Shown: positions 34,521-44,070 of the stretch, one piece after another | Layout: each line of letters begins with the position of its first letter | Numbering within the stretch: the stretch's first letter is position 1 | Source: Anaerolineales bacterium | GTDB lineage: Bacteria; Chloroflexota; Anaerolineae; Anaerolineales; Villigracilaceae | Direction: 5' to 3' | Assembly: GCA_030680795.1 (NCBI GenBank) | Contig: JAUXUL010000010.1 | Coordinates: forward strand, 62,001-126,000 | Length of the DNA stretch: 64,000 nt | Made by a program: the position numbers and the translations under genes | Notes under the pieces: model-generated | What the model was told of the DNA's origin: nothing | What the model saw: only the letters and a program-made list of their open reading frames with translations | Databases searched by the model: none

Positions 34521-35972
34521 TTAATACCTGCGGCGCTCACCAATACCAAATATGGAAGGAGGCAGGTGAATATCCGCCGTTTCGATCTTATTCATAAATT
34601 TGGGTCGAAGACCCGTCGGTCGGAGCTGGCCAACAATGCGTCCATTCTCAATACCAGCTTGTTCAAATACAAAAATATCAGTCATGGTAATGACATCACC
34701 TTCCATACCGCTTACTTCTGTAATGGTAGTGATTTTACGCGTACCATCACGCATGCGCTCCTGTTGACAAATCAAATCCACCGCGCTTGCCACCTGCTCT
34801 CGAATGGCCCTGATAGGCAGATCCATACCGGCCATAAGACACATGGTTTCAATGCGGGAGAGCGCATCTCGCGGGGAGTTAGCATGCGCTGTCGTCATGG
34901 AGCCATCGTGCCCTGTATTCATGGCCTGCAGCATATCCAGTGTTTCCCCACCACGGCACTCACCCACAATAATGCGCTCAGGGCGCATACGAAGAGCATT
35001 GATTACAAGGTCGCGAATTGTGATTTCGCCGCGTCCTTCAATGTTGGGAGGGCGTGATTCGAGTGTCACGACATGCTCCTGGCGCAATTGCAGTTCTGCG
35101 GCATTTTCAATGGTTAGAATACGCTCATCAGATGGAATAAAACTTGAAAGCACATTCAACAATGTTGTCTTACCAGAGCCCGTACCACCGGAAATAATAA
35201 TATTCAAACGCGCTTCAACGCAAGCCTTAAGAAATTGAACTGCCTCATTGGTAATCGAACCAAACTGCACCATTTGCTCGACAGAAATTGGGTTCTTCGA
35301 AAACTTACGTATTGTCAAGACCGGGCCAACAAGAGAAATGGGGGGAATAACAGCGTTGACACGAGAGCCATCCTGCAAACGCGCGTCAACATATGGGCTG
35401 GATTCATCAATTCGGCGACCCAACGGAGAAACAATACGGTCAATAATACGCATCACATGCTCATTGCTCTCGAAAGTCACCGGCACACGATGAAGTTTTC
35501 CTTTTCGCTCGATATAGATATTTTTAGGTCCATTCACCATGATTTCAGTAATTGTGTCATCTTCCAACAATGACTGTAATGGACCAAGCCCAAGTATTTC
35601 AGCGGCAATCTGCTCGAACAATCGGGCACGTTCAGGCCGGGAAAGAACAATATTTTCTTCCGATAGAATTTGTTCAAACAAAGTCTGGATGGTGCGACGC
35701 ACATCCTCGGTCCGTGAAATATCCATGGACGGGTCAATTTCCGCGAGCAGCTTATTTTGAACGCGCATCTTTAGATCAGAATATGAACCCGCTTGCGGCG
35801 TTGATATTGGCGCGTTGACCCGCCTGGCTTGTAAAGACGAAAGGCGGGAAGAATCGCTGCCCCCTCCCGACCCAGCCTGCCCACTGCCTCCAGATTGTTG
35901 TGGTTCAGAAGGATTTCCGCCTTCCTGCTGACCACCGCCTTGACCATGTTCAATACGGCGAAGCAATGACAT
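34521..35972 (-). CDS. cpaF: Tad pilus assembly ATPase CpaF/TadA
   Basis: This 483-residue cytoplasmic secretion ATPase powers pilus assembly. A low-complexity N-terminus rich in Gln, Gly and Ser (10-42) precedes the N-terminal domain. The Walker A motif is GGTGSGKTT at 262-270, followed by Asp- and His-box regions ([37 protein letters not shown]). The Gln/Gly-rich tail is unusual and may be a flexible tether. It lies 11 nt after cpaE and before tadB in a continuous minus-strand unit. Confidence 0.93.
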   Translation of the reverse strand: MSLLRRIEHGQGGGQQEGGNPSEPQQSGGSGQAGSGGGSDSSRLSSLQARRVNAPISTPQAGSYSDLKMRVQNKLLAEIDPSMDISRTEDVRRTIQTLFEQILSEENIVLSRPERARLFEQIAAEILGLGPLQSLLEDDTITEIMVNGPKNIYIERKGKLHRVPVTFESNEHVMRIIDRIVSPLGRRIDESSPYVDARLQDGSRVNAVIPPISLVGPVLTIRKFSKNPISVEQMVQFGSITNEAVQFLKACVEARLNIIISGGTGSGKTTLLNVLSSFIPSDERILTIENAAELQLRQEHVVTLESRPPNIEGRGEITIRDLVINALRMRPERIIVGECRGGETLDMLQAMNTGHDGSMTTAHANSPRDALSRIETMCLMAGMDLPIRAIREQVASAVDLICQQERMRDGTRKITTITEVSGMEGDVITMTDIFVFEQAGIENGRIVGQLRPTGLRPKFMNKIETADIHLPPSIFGIGERRRY

Positions 35973-35983
35973 GATAAAACTCC

Positions 35984-37225
35984 TTAATGTTTAACTGCCG
36001 CATCACTCTCAGCTTCCAATACATTTAGCCGCGCACGGACTGCCTCAGCCAATGAAAAAATACCTCTTCCCGCCGGCTGGGACTTGTTATCCAGCATAAA
36101 CGGCACACCCCGATTGACTGCGGTAACGACTGCTTTTTCATCAAGAGGTATGGAGACTAAAACGTCATGTTTGAGATTTTCGCCGACCCGCTCAGGGGTA
36201 ATCGCGATTCGCTTGTCATATCGGTTCATGGCAAAAACAATATGCTCCTTGGAGATCCCTATCGTGTGCAACAGATCAAGGAACAAACGGGCATTTTTAA
36301 TGGCAGGGATTTCCTGAGTGGTCACCAAAACAATCACATGGCTTATATCAAATATGGAAAGAATCACATCCGTCAAATTGGACGATGTGTCAACCACGAC
36401 ATAGGAATACATTCGTTGCAGGAATTGTAATACCCTTGTGAATTGCTCGGCTGAAACCTGCTCTGCCATCTCCGGTCGCTGTGGAGCAGCAAGAATCCGT
36501 ACTCCCGAAGCATCGTGCTTTATTAATATTTCTTCAACCATGTCGGGTTCAAGCTCATCCACACGGGGCGCCAATTCGAGGATCGTATTCTTCCCCTGTT
36601 CGTTCACAAAAACAGCAACATCACCGAATTGTAAATTTGCGTCAACAAGCACGGTGCGGGTATCTTCATTATGTAATGCGATAGCCAGATTTACTGCAAT
36701 GGTTGTACAGCCAGTTCCGCCTTTAGGGCTATATATAGTAATGATTTTACCCTGTGAGGCGGGGGCAAAAGCAGACATTGACATCGGCGTGCCTGACACT
36801 GGGCTTGCAGAATATTGTTGCTTTGCGTTTTTAGCCCGCTCCATATGCGCCATCTCACCTGCGCGGCGAACTGCTGAGATTAACTCGTCTCCCAGTGGAG
36901 GTTTTGTCAAAAAGTCACGAGCGCCTGCAAGCATTGCCCGCCGCATATAGTTCTGGTCACCTTGTACCGACAAGATCACAATCTGGATATAGGGTGATTT
37001 TTTCCTAATCTCCTCTGTAGCGGTAATTCCATCCATGTCAGGCATGTTGATATCCATCAACACAACATCCGGGTCCAACTCCTGTGCAAGTTGAATCCCT
37101 TCCCTGCCCGACTTCGCAACGCCGGCAACATCCACATCAGACTCAAACTGTAACAGTTTGCGGATGGTCTCACGAGTCTCTGCCATATCATCTACGATAA
37201 GCACTCGAATTTTTGCTAACGCCAT
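35984..37225 (-). CDS. cpaE: Receiver domain-CpaE/TadZ-type MinD-like ATPase
   Basis: This 413-residue protein fuses a response-regulator receiver domain (1-125, phosphoacceptor Asp58 in VLMDINMPDMDG, Lys108 in LTKPP) to a ParA/MinD-like ATPase (about 160-400). The ATPase has a deviant Walker A, SPKGGTGCTT at 166-175. TadZ/CpaE proteins position the Tad machine at the cell pole. The intact receiver Asp suggests phosphorylation control. It lies between cpaB and cpaF in the operon. Confidence 0.92.
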   Translation of the reverse strand: MALAKIRVLIVDDMAETRETIRKLLQFESDVDVAGVAKSGREGIQLAQELDPDVVLMDINMPDMDGITATEEIRKKSPYIQIVILSVQGDQNYMRRAMLAGARDFLTKPPLGDELISAVRRAGEMAHMERAKNAKQQYSASPVSGTPMSMSAFAPASQGKIITIYSPKGGTGCTTIAVNLAIALHNEDTRTVLVDANLQFGDVAVFVNEQGKNTILELAPRVDELEPDMVEEILIKHDASGVRILAAPQRPEMAEQVSAEQFTRVLQFLQRMYSYVVVDTSSNLTDVILSIFDISHVIVLVTTQEIPAIKNARLFLDLLHTIGISKEHIVFAMNRYDKRIAITPERVGENLKHDVLVSIPLDEKAVVTAVNRGVPFMLDNKSQPAGRGIFSLAEAVRARLNVLEAESDAAVKH

Positions 37226-37260
37226 ATTAAATTACATCCATTCCTAAAGAAAATCATTCC

Positions 37261-38340
37261 TTATTGAGGTGGTACTGTCACTGTGTCATTTGGTAAAAAC
37301 GGCGAGGCAAATTCCAGACCACCACTCTGATCTACAAAAGCAGGATGCATTGCATAAGGAAGTTTTGCAGGAACAGGGATATTGTACTGACTAAGCAGGA
37401 ATTGCAAAGTGGCAGCCTCGGTTGCCTGACGGGCTTGATCGGTTGGATTCCTCAAAGTCATCGAAATCTGAGCATTTGTATATATTAAATAAGAAAGTGT
37501 AATAGAGTCTTGCGGTGAAACTATCAGCGTGATGATATCAGGCGCGGAAGGTTGTTGTTGAGCCTGTGCATCTGCTGGCTGCGTTGTAGCGGTGGTGGAT
37601 GTTGGCACAAGCGGGAAATTACCCAATTTCATTACAACCACATCCTGAAGTAACATTTGACACGTCTCTCTGGGGCGCTGCGCCTCGGATGGAACCAGAT
37701 AAAACGGCTGTTGAACTGATGGATCCAATTCCAACCTGCCTTGCGGAGAACCAGAAGCACTCGAGCCAAGTGAAAGAACCGGCAAAGCATCTGGCACAAA
37801 ACCAGTGCCTGTCAAAGAACCGGTCAGGTTGGGCAAAACCGATTGAAAGGCGGGATCTACATCTACGAAAAGGAAACACACATTAATATTTACATGCGCA
37901 CCATCATTGATGGCCCACGCAGAAGAAGCAAGGCGGTTGGTCGGAATAGACATAGCCGTCATTCCTGGTGGAATCAATGAGGCCCATTGCGGCCCAGAGA
38001 TTGGAACCGCCGCCGAAGCATCAATAATTAATGTTTCGGTAATCGGAACACCTTGATCCAGCGGGTATTTCGCCACCTTGTTGCTTATCAAAGCGGACAA
38101 TTCGTCGCGTGTATACATAACTGCAATGACTTTCTCCTGGGGAATACTCATCGTTGCAAGGACCGACTCTGTAATTGCGCCTCCCTGTGGAATATTTTGA
38201 GCGGCGTAATATACATCAACATATACAGGTTGATCTACCTGTTGTCGGGCAAGTAAAAATTGGCGGATGGCTACAAAACCTACCCCCAAACCAATGATTA
38301 CGACCAGAAGTACCAATATCAGAGTTCGACCGCGTCGCAT
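37261..38340 (-). CDS. cpaB: Flp pilus assembly protein CpaB/RcpC
   Basis: This 359-residue protein has an N-terminal membrane anchor (after MRRGR, residues about 6-28) and an SAF domain near 40-110 (VYYAAQNIPQGGAITESVLATM), the hallmark of CpaB/RcpC. The remainder is extracytoplasmic, with Thr/Gln/Ala-rich segments near 245-265. CpaB supports pilus assembly through the envelope. It is the first gene of the tad unit; no Flp pilin, prepilin peptidase or secretin-like gene is in the window. Confidence 0.88.
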   Translation of the reverse strand: MRRGRTLILVLLVVIIGLGVGFVAIRQFLLARQQVDQPVYVDVYYAAQNIPQGGAITESVLATMSIPQEKVIAVMYTRDELSALISNKVAKYPLDQGVPITETLIIDASAAVPISGPQWASLIPPGMTAMSIPTNRLASSAWAINDGAHVNINVCFLFVDVDPAFQSVLPNLTGSLTGTGFVPDALPVLSLGSSASGSPQGRLELDPSVQQPFYLVPSEAQRPRETCQMLLQDVVVMKLGNFPLVPTSTTATTQPADAQAQQQPSAPDIITLIVSPQDSITLSYLIYTNAQISMTLRNPTDQARQATEAATLQFLLSQYNIPVPAKLPYAMHPAFVDQSGGLEFASPFLPNDTVTVPPQ

Positions 38341-38490
38341 ATTTCTCTCCTTACATAGAATTCAAGATTAATTGAGTATTTCAAAACATATTCATTATAC
38401 AAGAAAATTAGCCAAAATATACTACGGCAATCAAAGGAACCCTGTGTACAGGCTACAATATTGTTAGGTTACGAAACAGCAAAGGGGCGC

Positions 38491-39498
38491 TTAAATCTTT
38501 GCTTGCACTGTAAAGGATATCCTGGCCCCCGAGCCAGCAACGCTGTCAACCTCAAAACTCCCGCCCAGCATTTCTACCCGCTCACGTATAAGTTTCAACC
38601 CCAAATTTGTTGACTCCATTAATGTTTCAGGGTCAAAACCCTTGCCATTATCATCCACACTCACCCTAATCAGCTCGGTTCCAACATCTATTTGAACTTT
38701 GACCATCGTAGCCTGGCTATGTCGGGATGCATTTCCAAGCAATTCCTGCACACCGCGAAAGATCATCACCTCCAAATAAGGCTTAAGGCGGCGTTCAGTG
38801 CCAGTAACTGTAAAACTCACATCCAAGCCGGTTTGTTCCTTAAATGCATCAGTGTATTTTCGGAGAGTGGGCGTCAAACCCAGATCATCAAGCATCATTG
38901 GACGCAATTCAAAAATGAAATTACGTACCTTCTGAAAAGTGCCCATGGCGGAGGTCTTTAGATTCCCTAATTCTTCCTTCGCTTGCTCAAGATCAATATC
39001 CAGGAGACGCATTGCAATTTCAGTCTGCAAAATAAAATTGGAAAGAGCTTGGGCGGGACCATCGTGCATTTGGCGGGACAAACGCTGGCGTTCCGCCTCC
39101 TGTGCATTAACGATCATCTCGATTCCAGCCATCTGGCTTTTAGCGCTTCCAGAAGAGGTGGATGAAGCCCCTGGTTCATTCGTTCGTGAAACTATTTTTT
39201 CCAAAACTGCGGCATATTTTTCAAGATGCGTTTTATCATTTTGAAGCTTCTCCAACTGCCCGCGCATCACAAAAAGTCTCTGTTGAACATCCAGCGCGGA
39301 ATCATATCCCATTTTAAGTTCTTCAACTGGCGTCCCTTGTTTTTGCACCTGTTGAAGATGCGCGGAAATCGCCGCATTACGCTTCGTTATCTTGGACAGT
39401 TCGCCCTGACTTTGTTCGGTCATCAATATGACTTCACGCAAGGCTCGTTGTGTTTCTTTCAATTCACTCTGGTAATCCATAGCTACTGTATCGCTCAT
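38491..39498 (-). CDS. Cytoplasmic sensor histidine kinase, DegS/NarX-type
   Basis: This 335-residue kinase has no membrane helix. The first 110 residues are a predicted coiled coil, as in DegS. A HisKA_3 dimerisation domain follows with the phosphorylated His145 in RQMHDGPAQAL, then a HATPase_c domain with N, G1 and G2 boxes (LLGNASRHSQA, VDDNGKGFDP, NLGLKLIRERVEMLGG). It should phosphorylate a LuxR-type response regulator. The gene just upstream on the same strand is such a regulator in remnant form, so this kinase may be orphaned or act on another partner such as the receiver of CpaE. Confidence 0.92.
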   Translation of the reverse strand: MSDTVAMDYQSELKETQRALREVILMTEQSQGELSKITKRNAAISAHLQQVQKQGTPVEELKMGYDSALDVQQRLFVMRGQLEKLQNDKTHLEKYAAVLEKIVSRTNEPGASSTSSGSAKSQMAGIEMIVNAQEAERQRLSRQMHDGPAQALSNFILQTEIAMRLLDIDLEQAKEELGNLKTSAMGTFQKVRNFIFELRPMMLDDLGLTPTLRKYTDAFKEQTGLDVSFTVTGTERRLKPYLEVMIFRGVQELLGNASRHSQATMVKVQIDVGTELIRVSVDDNGKGFDPETLMESTNLGLKLIRERVEMLGGSFEVDSVAGSGARISFTVQAKI

Positions 39499-39502
39499 TC
39501 GG

Positions 39503-39666
39503 TCACTCCTGAGGGCGAATATCGGTGTCTTTTAGTGTTACCCAACCACGCTTCACGGAATATACAACTGCCTGGGTGCGATCCTCTACGCCGAATTTCC
39601 GCAGAATAGCAGTTACACATGATTCTTAACGGTTTGATGGCTGATTCCCAACAAGATAGCAATCCC
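39503..39666 (-). pseudogene. C-terminal remnant of a NarL/LuxR-type response regulator, frameshifted
   Basis: Translation of the minus strand gives GIAILLGISHQTVKNHV, the helix-turn-helix core of the LuxR family, then a stop. Skipping two bases at 39614-39615 restores TAILRKFGVEDRTQAVVYSV and a normal C-terminal end finishing at a TGA 4 nt before the kinase start. The receiver domain and the first half of the DNA-binding domain are absent; upstream sequence to 39746 is not recognisable as either. The arrangement regulator-then-kinase is usual for DegU/DegS-like pairs, so this is decay of the kinase partner or a sequencing or assembly artefact. Confidence 0.75.
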
Positions 39667-39746
39667 TCAACAGGGTTATCTGGCTCATCTCAAGCTTATT
39701 CTCACATTAGTGTAGCTGGTTTTTGAATCGACACTATTTTAACCCA

Positions 39747-41237
39747 TTAAGGGGCTTTCCACAGATAGATAACCATGTTTTGTCGTCCAAATGTAGGGGT
39801 GATCTTACTATCAGATGAAAAGACTTGCTCCATCCCATCAGTCAATAAGGGATAAGACTCAGGAAAGGCGATCAAATAATCTGCGCCTTTTTCAGTTAAA
39901 AACACGGCGAGCTGCGCTTCGTCACGAATAAAAGGAATAACCTCTGGCGAGATCAAGCCTGCAAGATCTATCAATTCATGGCTGTCAAAATATCCCAACG
40001 CACCAATATCATGCGCAGCAATGATCGCTTCGGCGGGCAGGTTTTCGGCAACCCATTTTGCAGTGACGACCATTTCACTTTCGATCACTGCCACATCCTG
40101 TGCATAGGAATTCGCGCCAAGAAATATAAACCCAAAAGTGAGCATGGCAATACTGCCCCGCCATAGTGTTTGCGCCACCCAATGATAACGGGCAAAGAAT
40201 TTACCACCATCAAATTCCGCAAATGCCAGCATGCCAAAGAGGAAAAATATCGGCATGGCAGGCATGATATAACGTCCGTGTTGATAAACAGGCAGGCGGG
40301 AAATATAAAGCCAGATGTATCCTGCAGTCCAAATCAGCGCGGCAAGGCTGCCCCACATGCGCGCCCTGATTGACTTTACCCACCAACCAATAACCCCAGG
40401 GACCAACACCAGGCTTGGTCCAACCAGCAATTGCAAAAACATTTGCCCAAGGCGGTCGGAAATGGGAAGCATTTGCCAGGCGGCGTACTCGGCTTGTTTT
40501 GCGTAAAAAGTATTTGGCATGGGCGCACCGCCAATGGCAAGGTTAAATAATAAGTACATTCCAAAAAGCGAGCCACAACCAATAAAATAACGCATCAGCG
40601 CGGTCAACCGTGAGCGTGTACCCTGCTCGATGAAAATAATCGTCGTTAACGCGGGACCAATCAGAGTCAAACCGTCGGGGCGCACCCAGGCTGATAGTCC
40701 AGTGAGCAGGCCCAGGGTTAAGTAGCGAGGCGAGTTCGTCATCAACAAAACCAGAATGGTTGTGACGATCAACCCATGCAGCAAAGTTTCCATGCCAGAC
40801 ATCCCAGCCCAAACGAGATGCCATTCAAAGGCCATGAAAATTCCAACCCAGGGAAAACTAGGCTGATAAGAATTTACAATTTTGCGGACTGCCCATTCAC
40901 ACAATACTGCAAGTCCAAACAAAGTTAAGCTGCCGAGGAAAAATGTCCAGATATAAGGTGAAAGGTTAAACAAAAAACCGATTGCAAGCAATGCTGACCA
41001 TAATGGCGAGGTGGAGCCTGCAGATAAAAGGCCGGGGCGAAACGCCCACTCACCATTCCACGCGAGACTGCGCGCGTAGGTTTGATGTATCCATGAATCA
41101 TCGAGCGGGAAACCAATTGCGTACGTGAGGCGGCTGGCAAGCAAATAGACAGCCGCGATCAACAGCACAGCAAGAGCAATGATCGCCAAGTGGCGCTGCG
41201 AAATTTCATTGGTTGATCTTGAAGATGTGTGCGCCAT
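39747..41237 (-). CDS. GT-C fold membrane glycosyltransferase-like protein 1
   Basis: This 496-residue multi-pass membrane protein has about ten hydrophobic helices and an acidic motif (GFPLDDSWIHQTYARSL) in the first external loop, the pattern of dolichyl- or undecaprenyl-phosphate-sugar-dependent GT-C transferases. A soluble C-terminal domain (about 370-496, AKWVAENLPAEAIIAAHDIGALGYF) is common in this group. The start at 41237 has AGGTGA upstream and overlaps the preceding gene by 32 nt. Sugar and acceptor are unknown. Confidence 0.75.
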   Translation of the reverse strand: MAHTSSRSTNEISQRHLAIIALAVLLIAAVYLLASRLTYAIGFPLDDSWIHQTYARSLAWNGEWAFRPGLLSAGSTSPLWSALLAIGFLFNLSPYIWTFFLGSLTLFGLAVLCEWAVRKIVNSYQPSFPWVGIFMAFEWHLVWAGMSGMETLLHGLIVTTILVLLMTNSPRYLTLGLLTGLSAWVRPDGLTLIGPALTTIIFIEQGTRSRLTALMRYFIGCGSLFGMYLLFNLAIGGAPMPNTFYAKQAEYAAWQMLPISDRLGQMFLQLLVGPSLVLVPGVIGWWVKSIRARMWGSLAALIWTAGYIWLYISRLPVYQHGRYIMPAMPIFFLFGMLAFAEFDGGKFFARYHWVAQTLWRGSIAMLTFGFIFLGANSYAQDVAVIESEMVVTAKWVAENLPAEAIIAAHDIGALGYFDSHELIDLAGLISPEVIPFIRDEAQLAVFLTEKGADYLIAFPESYPLLTDGMEQVFSSDSKITPTFGRQNMVIYLWKAP

Positions 41238-42771
41238 TGACTTCACCTAAAAAAACAAAATTAGAATGGACTTGTGGATTTTCCATTAAATTCTTTATCT
41301 GCGAAAGCGCTGCCTGGGGTTCAAGCACCAAATAACCTGCATCAAATTGTTTGGCAACCGCAAGGATCGCCTCTTCACCGCCGTAGGGAATTGAAATTGC
41401 TGAACGATTCGTTTCGAGATAATACCCCGGCGCATTGCGGACTATCACAACATCCTCAGGCTCGATCCCGTTCTTGAGCAGCAATTGCTCGACAACCGAA
41501 TAATTCGATTCGCCCTCGCCCCATCCCAAGCTGAACAAACGAAGGTTGACGACAAAGGCAGTGAGGATGATCGCGATCATGACAAGCGCGCTTCGGAATA
41601 TAACTTTGGTCTGGTCGCTGCCCCAGTTCCGTTTTCTCAGGGACAGTAGAATCTCATCAAGACCCAAAGGTGCAAGAGTCCACCACATGGGTTGAAGCGC
41701 CGCACCCGCGTGGAAGAATGCGCCGCGCGCACCCGCAAATGGAAAGATAAATGTCATCATAAAAAACAGGATCAGCCAGGCGGCGCCGGCAAGTTTTACA
41801 CGCTCATCATTATGGAAATAAATGATGCCTGCAATAATAAATGGGAATAAAATGATGCCGCCATGCGCGGCAAATCCGCTTTGCAGGTTTATGCCCAGCG
41901 CCGACATTCTGGCTGAGATAATTTTGTCCCAGCCAATTGCCAGGAAGGATTCCCTGCTGAGCCCTTCGGGGGGATAGATAAAGGTTTGGTCGTAATTCTC
42001 GAGCCAGAGAACGCGGCTGCCACCGGGAGCCATTAATGTTCCGAAGGCGTTCAAATTTCGCGCATACCATGGGGACATGATGAGCAGGAAGCCGAGGAGG
42101 GCGATGAGTGAGTTGCGTGTTGCGTGTTGCGTGCTGCGTAAAAAAGAGTCTTTTGGCGCGCGCCATAGTGCAAACAGGAATGTGAGGGCGAGCCAGAGCA
42201 GACCGTCACTTCGGGCAAGCGCTAAAAGTCCCGCGAGCAAGCCGAGGAGAAACCAATATCGTTGACGGGCTGGGGCCTCAATGAGCTTTGTGGCAAAGAT
42301 GAAATATAAACCGCCAAAAAGCATTAAGAGACTAAAGTTATCGGTCACACCTACGAAAGGCGCATTATAGACGGAAAAAATCGCCAGTAGAGCGGATATG
42401 ATCGCAAGGTCACGATTTTTGGAAAAAGAATAGGCAAGCGCCGCAGTGACAGGCACAACCAGAGCCGCAATAATTATGAAGGGCAATCGCGCCGAAGAAT
42501 ATTCCGCCTGGCCTGTCACCCACATCCCTAAAGCGGAGAGGATGGATGCCAGGGGCATCCAGTAGGTGTGCGAGGGATGCGGCAAGGATGTAGCGCCATC
42601 AAGATAATTCCATAAGTAAGGCTCGCTGAAGCCATTCCCTTTAATAAGTTGAATTCCCCCAGCAAAGTAATAATCAGAGTCAAGATAACCGGGGGCGGGC
42701 TGAAATTGCGCGATGATGACTGGCAAAATCAAACCAGACATAAATAGAAGGAAATAAGAGCGAAATGACAT
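41206..42771 (-). CDS. GT-C fold membrane glycosyltransferase-like protein 2
   Basis: This 521-residue membrane protein has the same plan as its neighbour: a first helix, an Asp-x-Asp-type motif (GYLDSDYYFAGG near 28-39), about ten further helices, and a soluble C-terminal region. Residues about 211-220 (RSTQHATRNS) are the translation of a tandem TTGCGTG word, 42112-42139, in a loop before a membrane helix. It overlaps the next gene by 32 nt and starts 5 nt after the gene at 42777, so three envelope-glycosylation proteins form one unit. Substrates unknown. Confidence 0.75.
   Translation of the reverse strand: MSFRSYFLLFMSGLILPVIIAQFQPAPGYLDSDYYFAGGIQLIKGNGFSEPYLWNYLDGATSLPHPSHTYWMPLASILSALGMWVTGQAEYSSARLPFIIIAALVVPVTAALAYSFSKNRDLAIISALLAIFSVYNAPFVGVTDNFSLLMLFGGLYFIFATKLIEAPARQRYWFLLGLLAGLLALARSDGLLWLALTFLFALWRAPKDSFLRSTQHATRNSLIALLGFLLIMSPWYARNLNAFGTLMAPGGSRVLWLENYDQTFIYPPEGLSRESFLAIGWDKIISARMSALGINLQSGFAAHGGIILFPFIIAGIIYFHNDERVKLAGAAWLILFFMMTFIFPFAGARGAFFHAGAALQPMWWTLAPLGLDEILLSLRKRNWGSDQTKVIFRSALVMIAIILTAFVVNLRLFSLGWGEGESNYSVVEQLLLKNGIEPEDVVIVRNAPGYYLETNRSAISIPYGGEEAILAVAKQFDAGYLVLEPQAALSQIKNLMENPQVHSNFVFLGEVNGAHIFKINQ
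42112..42139. repeat. Tandem TTGCGTG word inside a glycosyltransferase gene
   Basis: Four tandem copies of a 7-bp word (TTGCGTG, the last copy with one change) are read in frame. They encode the Gln-His-Ala-Thr-Arg-type stretch of the host protein. Confidence 0.6.
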
Positions 42772-42776
42772 ACGAT

Positions 42777-44033
42777 TTACGATTGGCGATTGGCGAGGTC
42801 AGCCCAGATACGCGGCGGACGGACTGCCCACCAGCGAATCCAGTATAAGCCCATGATGGTAAAAAGAGGCAGAAAAAGGAACATGATCTCTTGAGTCAGC
42901 CCGCCCAGGCGAGGCGCGGCAAAGGAATAACCAGCCCAGGGAATAAGAAATACAGCCAATAGGAGCATGACCATCAAGCCAGCTCCCATGTGATGCCAAC
43001 GGTCATGAACAACGGCAAAGATGAGCGCGAGCGGAATCACTAATACAGCCAGGTGTTCCATTTCAGTGCGGAAGCCAAGCAAAGGCGCTGCCGCAAGCGA
43101 TAGACAGCAGGCCCAGTAGAATCTTCTAAAATCTGCGCTGTGGGCTGTGCTCCATTCATAGCCGAGGGCAACCACGAGGAGGCCGATAAAGATCCAGGCG
43201 AATGTGCCGTTTTGTGATGGAAAAATTTGAGCAAACGACTCTTGGACTGTAAAGCCAAAGTCTGCGCGCAGGTTATTCATGCCGGCCCGCAGATAGGGAA
43301 TGATCCAATTTGGATACCAGAGAAAAGAAGCGGCTAGTAATATGAAGGAAAGCATCCCAAAGCCTGCCAATACTCTTCCACGGCCCTCACTATAAACACG
43401 CCATGCGACTAAAATCAAAAACGGCGCGCCAACCTCCCAATAATATAAGGAGACCGCCATCAATGCGCCCGCAAGTTCATCCTGCCCGGCTCGCAGGGCA
43501 AGCAAAATGCCGGCGTAGGTCAAGCCCAGCAATATCACAGGGCTTGCTTCAAGAATGGCCTGGAATGCGTAGAAATTGAAGGTGGTGAATAGAAAAAAAA
43601 AGATCATAAAATAACGCGGGGCTTCCCAATCCGTGAGACGCAGGCTTAGCAAGGCAAGCGCGAACAAGGCCGCCTCGAGGATCAATGTAAATATCGCCCG
43701 CGCAAGCAGCGGGTCAGAAAGAAGCGAGAAAGGGAAATAGAGCAGGAGAATGTGAAAGGGTGTATCCAGGATGTAAGGCTCGTCGCCAGCCTTGGCTGAG
43801 TCTTCATAAATCAATTCCTGAACACGTGCGGGGATTTCTCCGCTATACGGATCAATCTTTTCGAAAAGAAAAGAACGACTCGCGACCCAATGGACATAAA
43901 AATCGCCGCCGCCAGTGAGTGTAAGATTTGCAGACACAAGCGCGGCTGAAACGATCAGAACAACGATCACAACCAGCGCAATGAATTGAAAATCGCGAGG
44001 GGTGAGGGATTTGGAAGGAGGTTGGAATGTCAC
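42777..44033 (-). CDS. Glycosyltransferase family 87-like membrane protein
   Basis: This 418-residue protein has about ten membrane helices and the GT87/DUF2029 look: LTGGGDFYVHWVASRSF after the first helix carries the single conserved Asp. Members such as mannosyltransferase PimE use polyprenyl-phosphate sugars at the outer membrane face. It starts the three-gene glycosyltransferase unit and lies 7 nt from the GNAT gene, with a palindromic repeat at the junction. Donor and acceptor are not known. Confidence 0.72.
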   Translation of the reverse strand: MTFQPPSKSLTPRDFQFIALVVIVVLIVSAALVSANLTLTGGGDFYVHWVASRSFLFEKIDPYSGEIPARVQELIYEDSAKAGDEPYILDTPFHILLLYFPFSLLSDPLLARAIFTLILEAALFALALLSLRLTDWEAPRYFMIFFFLFTTFNFYAFQAILEASPVILLGLTYAGILLALRAGQDELAGALMAVSLYYWEVGAPFLILVAWRVYSEGRGRVLAGFGMLSFILLAASFLWYPNWIIPYLRAGMNNLRADFGFTVQESFAQIFPSQNGTFAWIFIGLLVVALGYEWSTAHSADFRRFYWACCLSLAAAPLLGFRTEMEHLAVLVIPLALIFAVVHDRWHHMGAGLMVMLLLAVFLIPWAGYSFAAPRLGGLTQEIMFLFLPLFTIMGLYWIRWWAVRPPRIWADLANRQS

Positions 44034-44035
44034 AA

Positions 44036-44070
44036 GCCCTCACCCCACCCTCTCCCCAAGGGGAGAGGGG
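44036..44070. repeat. CCTCTCCCC/GGGGAGAGG hairpin at the end of the GNAT gene
   Basis: CCTCTCCCC (44049-44057) and GGGGAGAGG (44060-44068) form a tight hairpin preceded by CCCTCACCCC. It encodes the last residues of the GNAT protein (PSPLGERVG) and lies at the junction with the downstream gene. Same family as 26858-26893. Confidence 0.7.
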
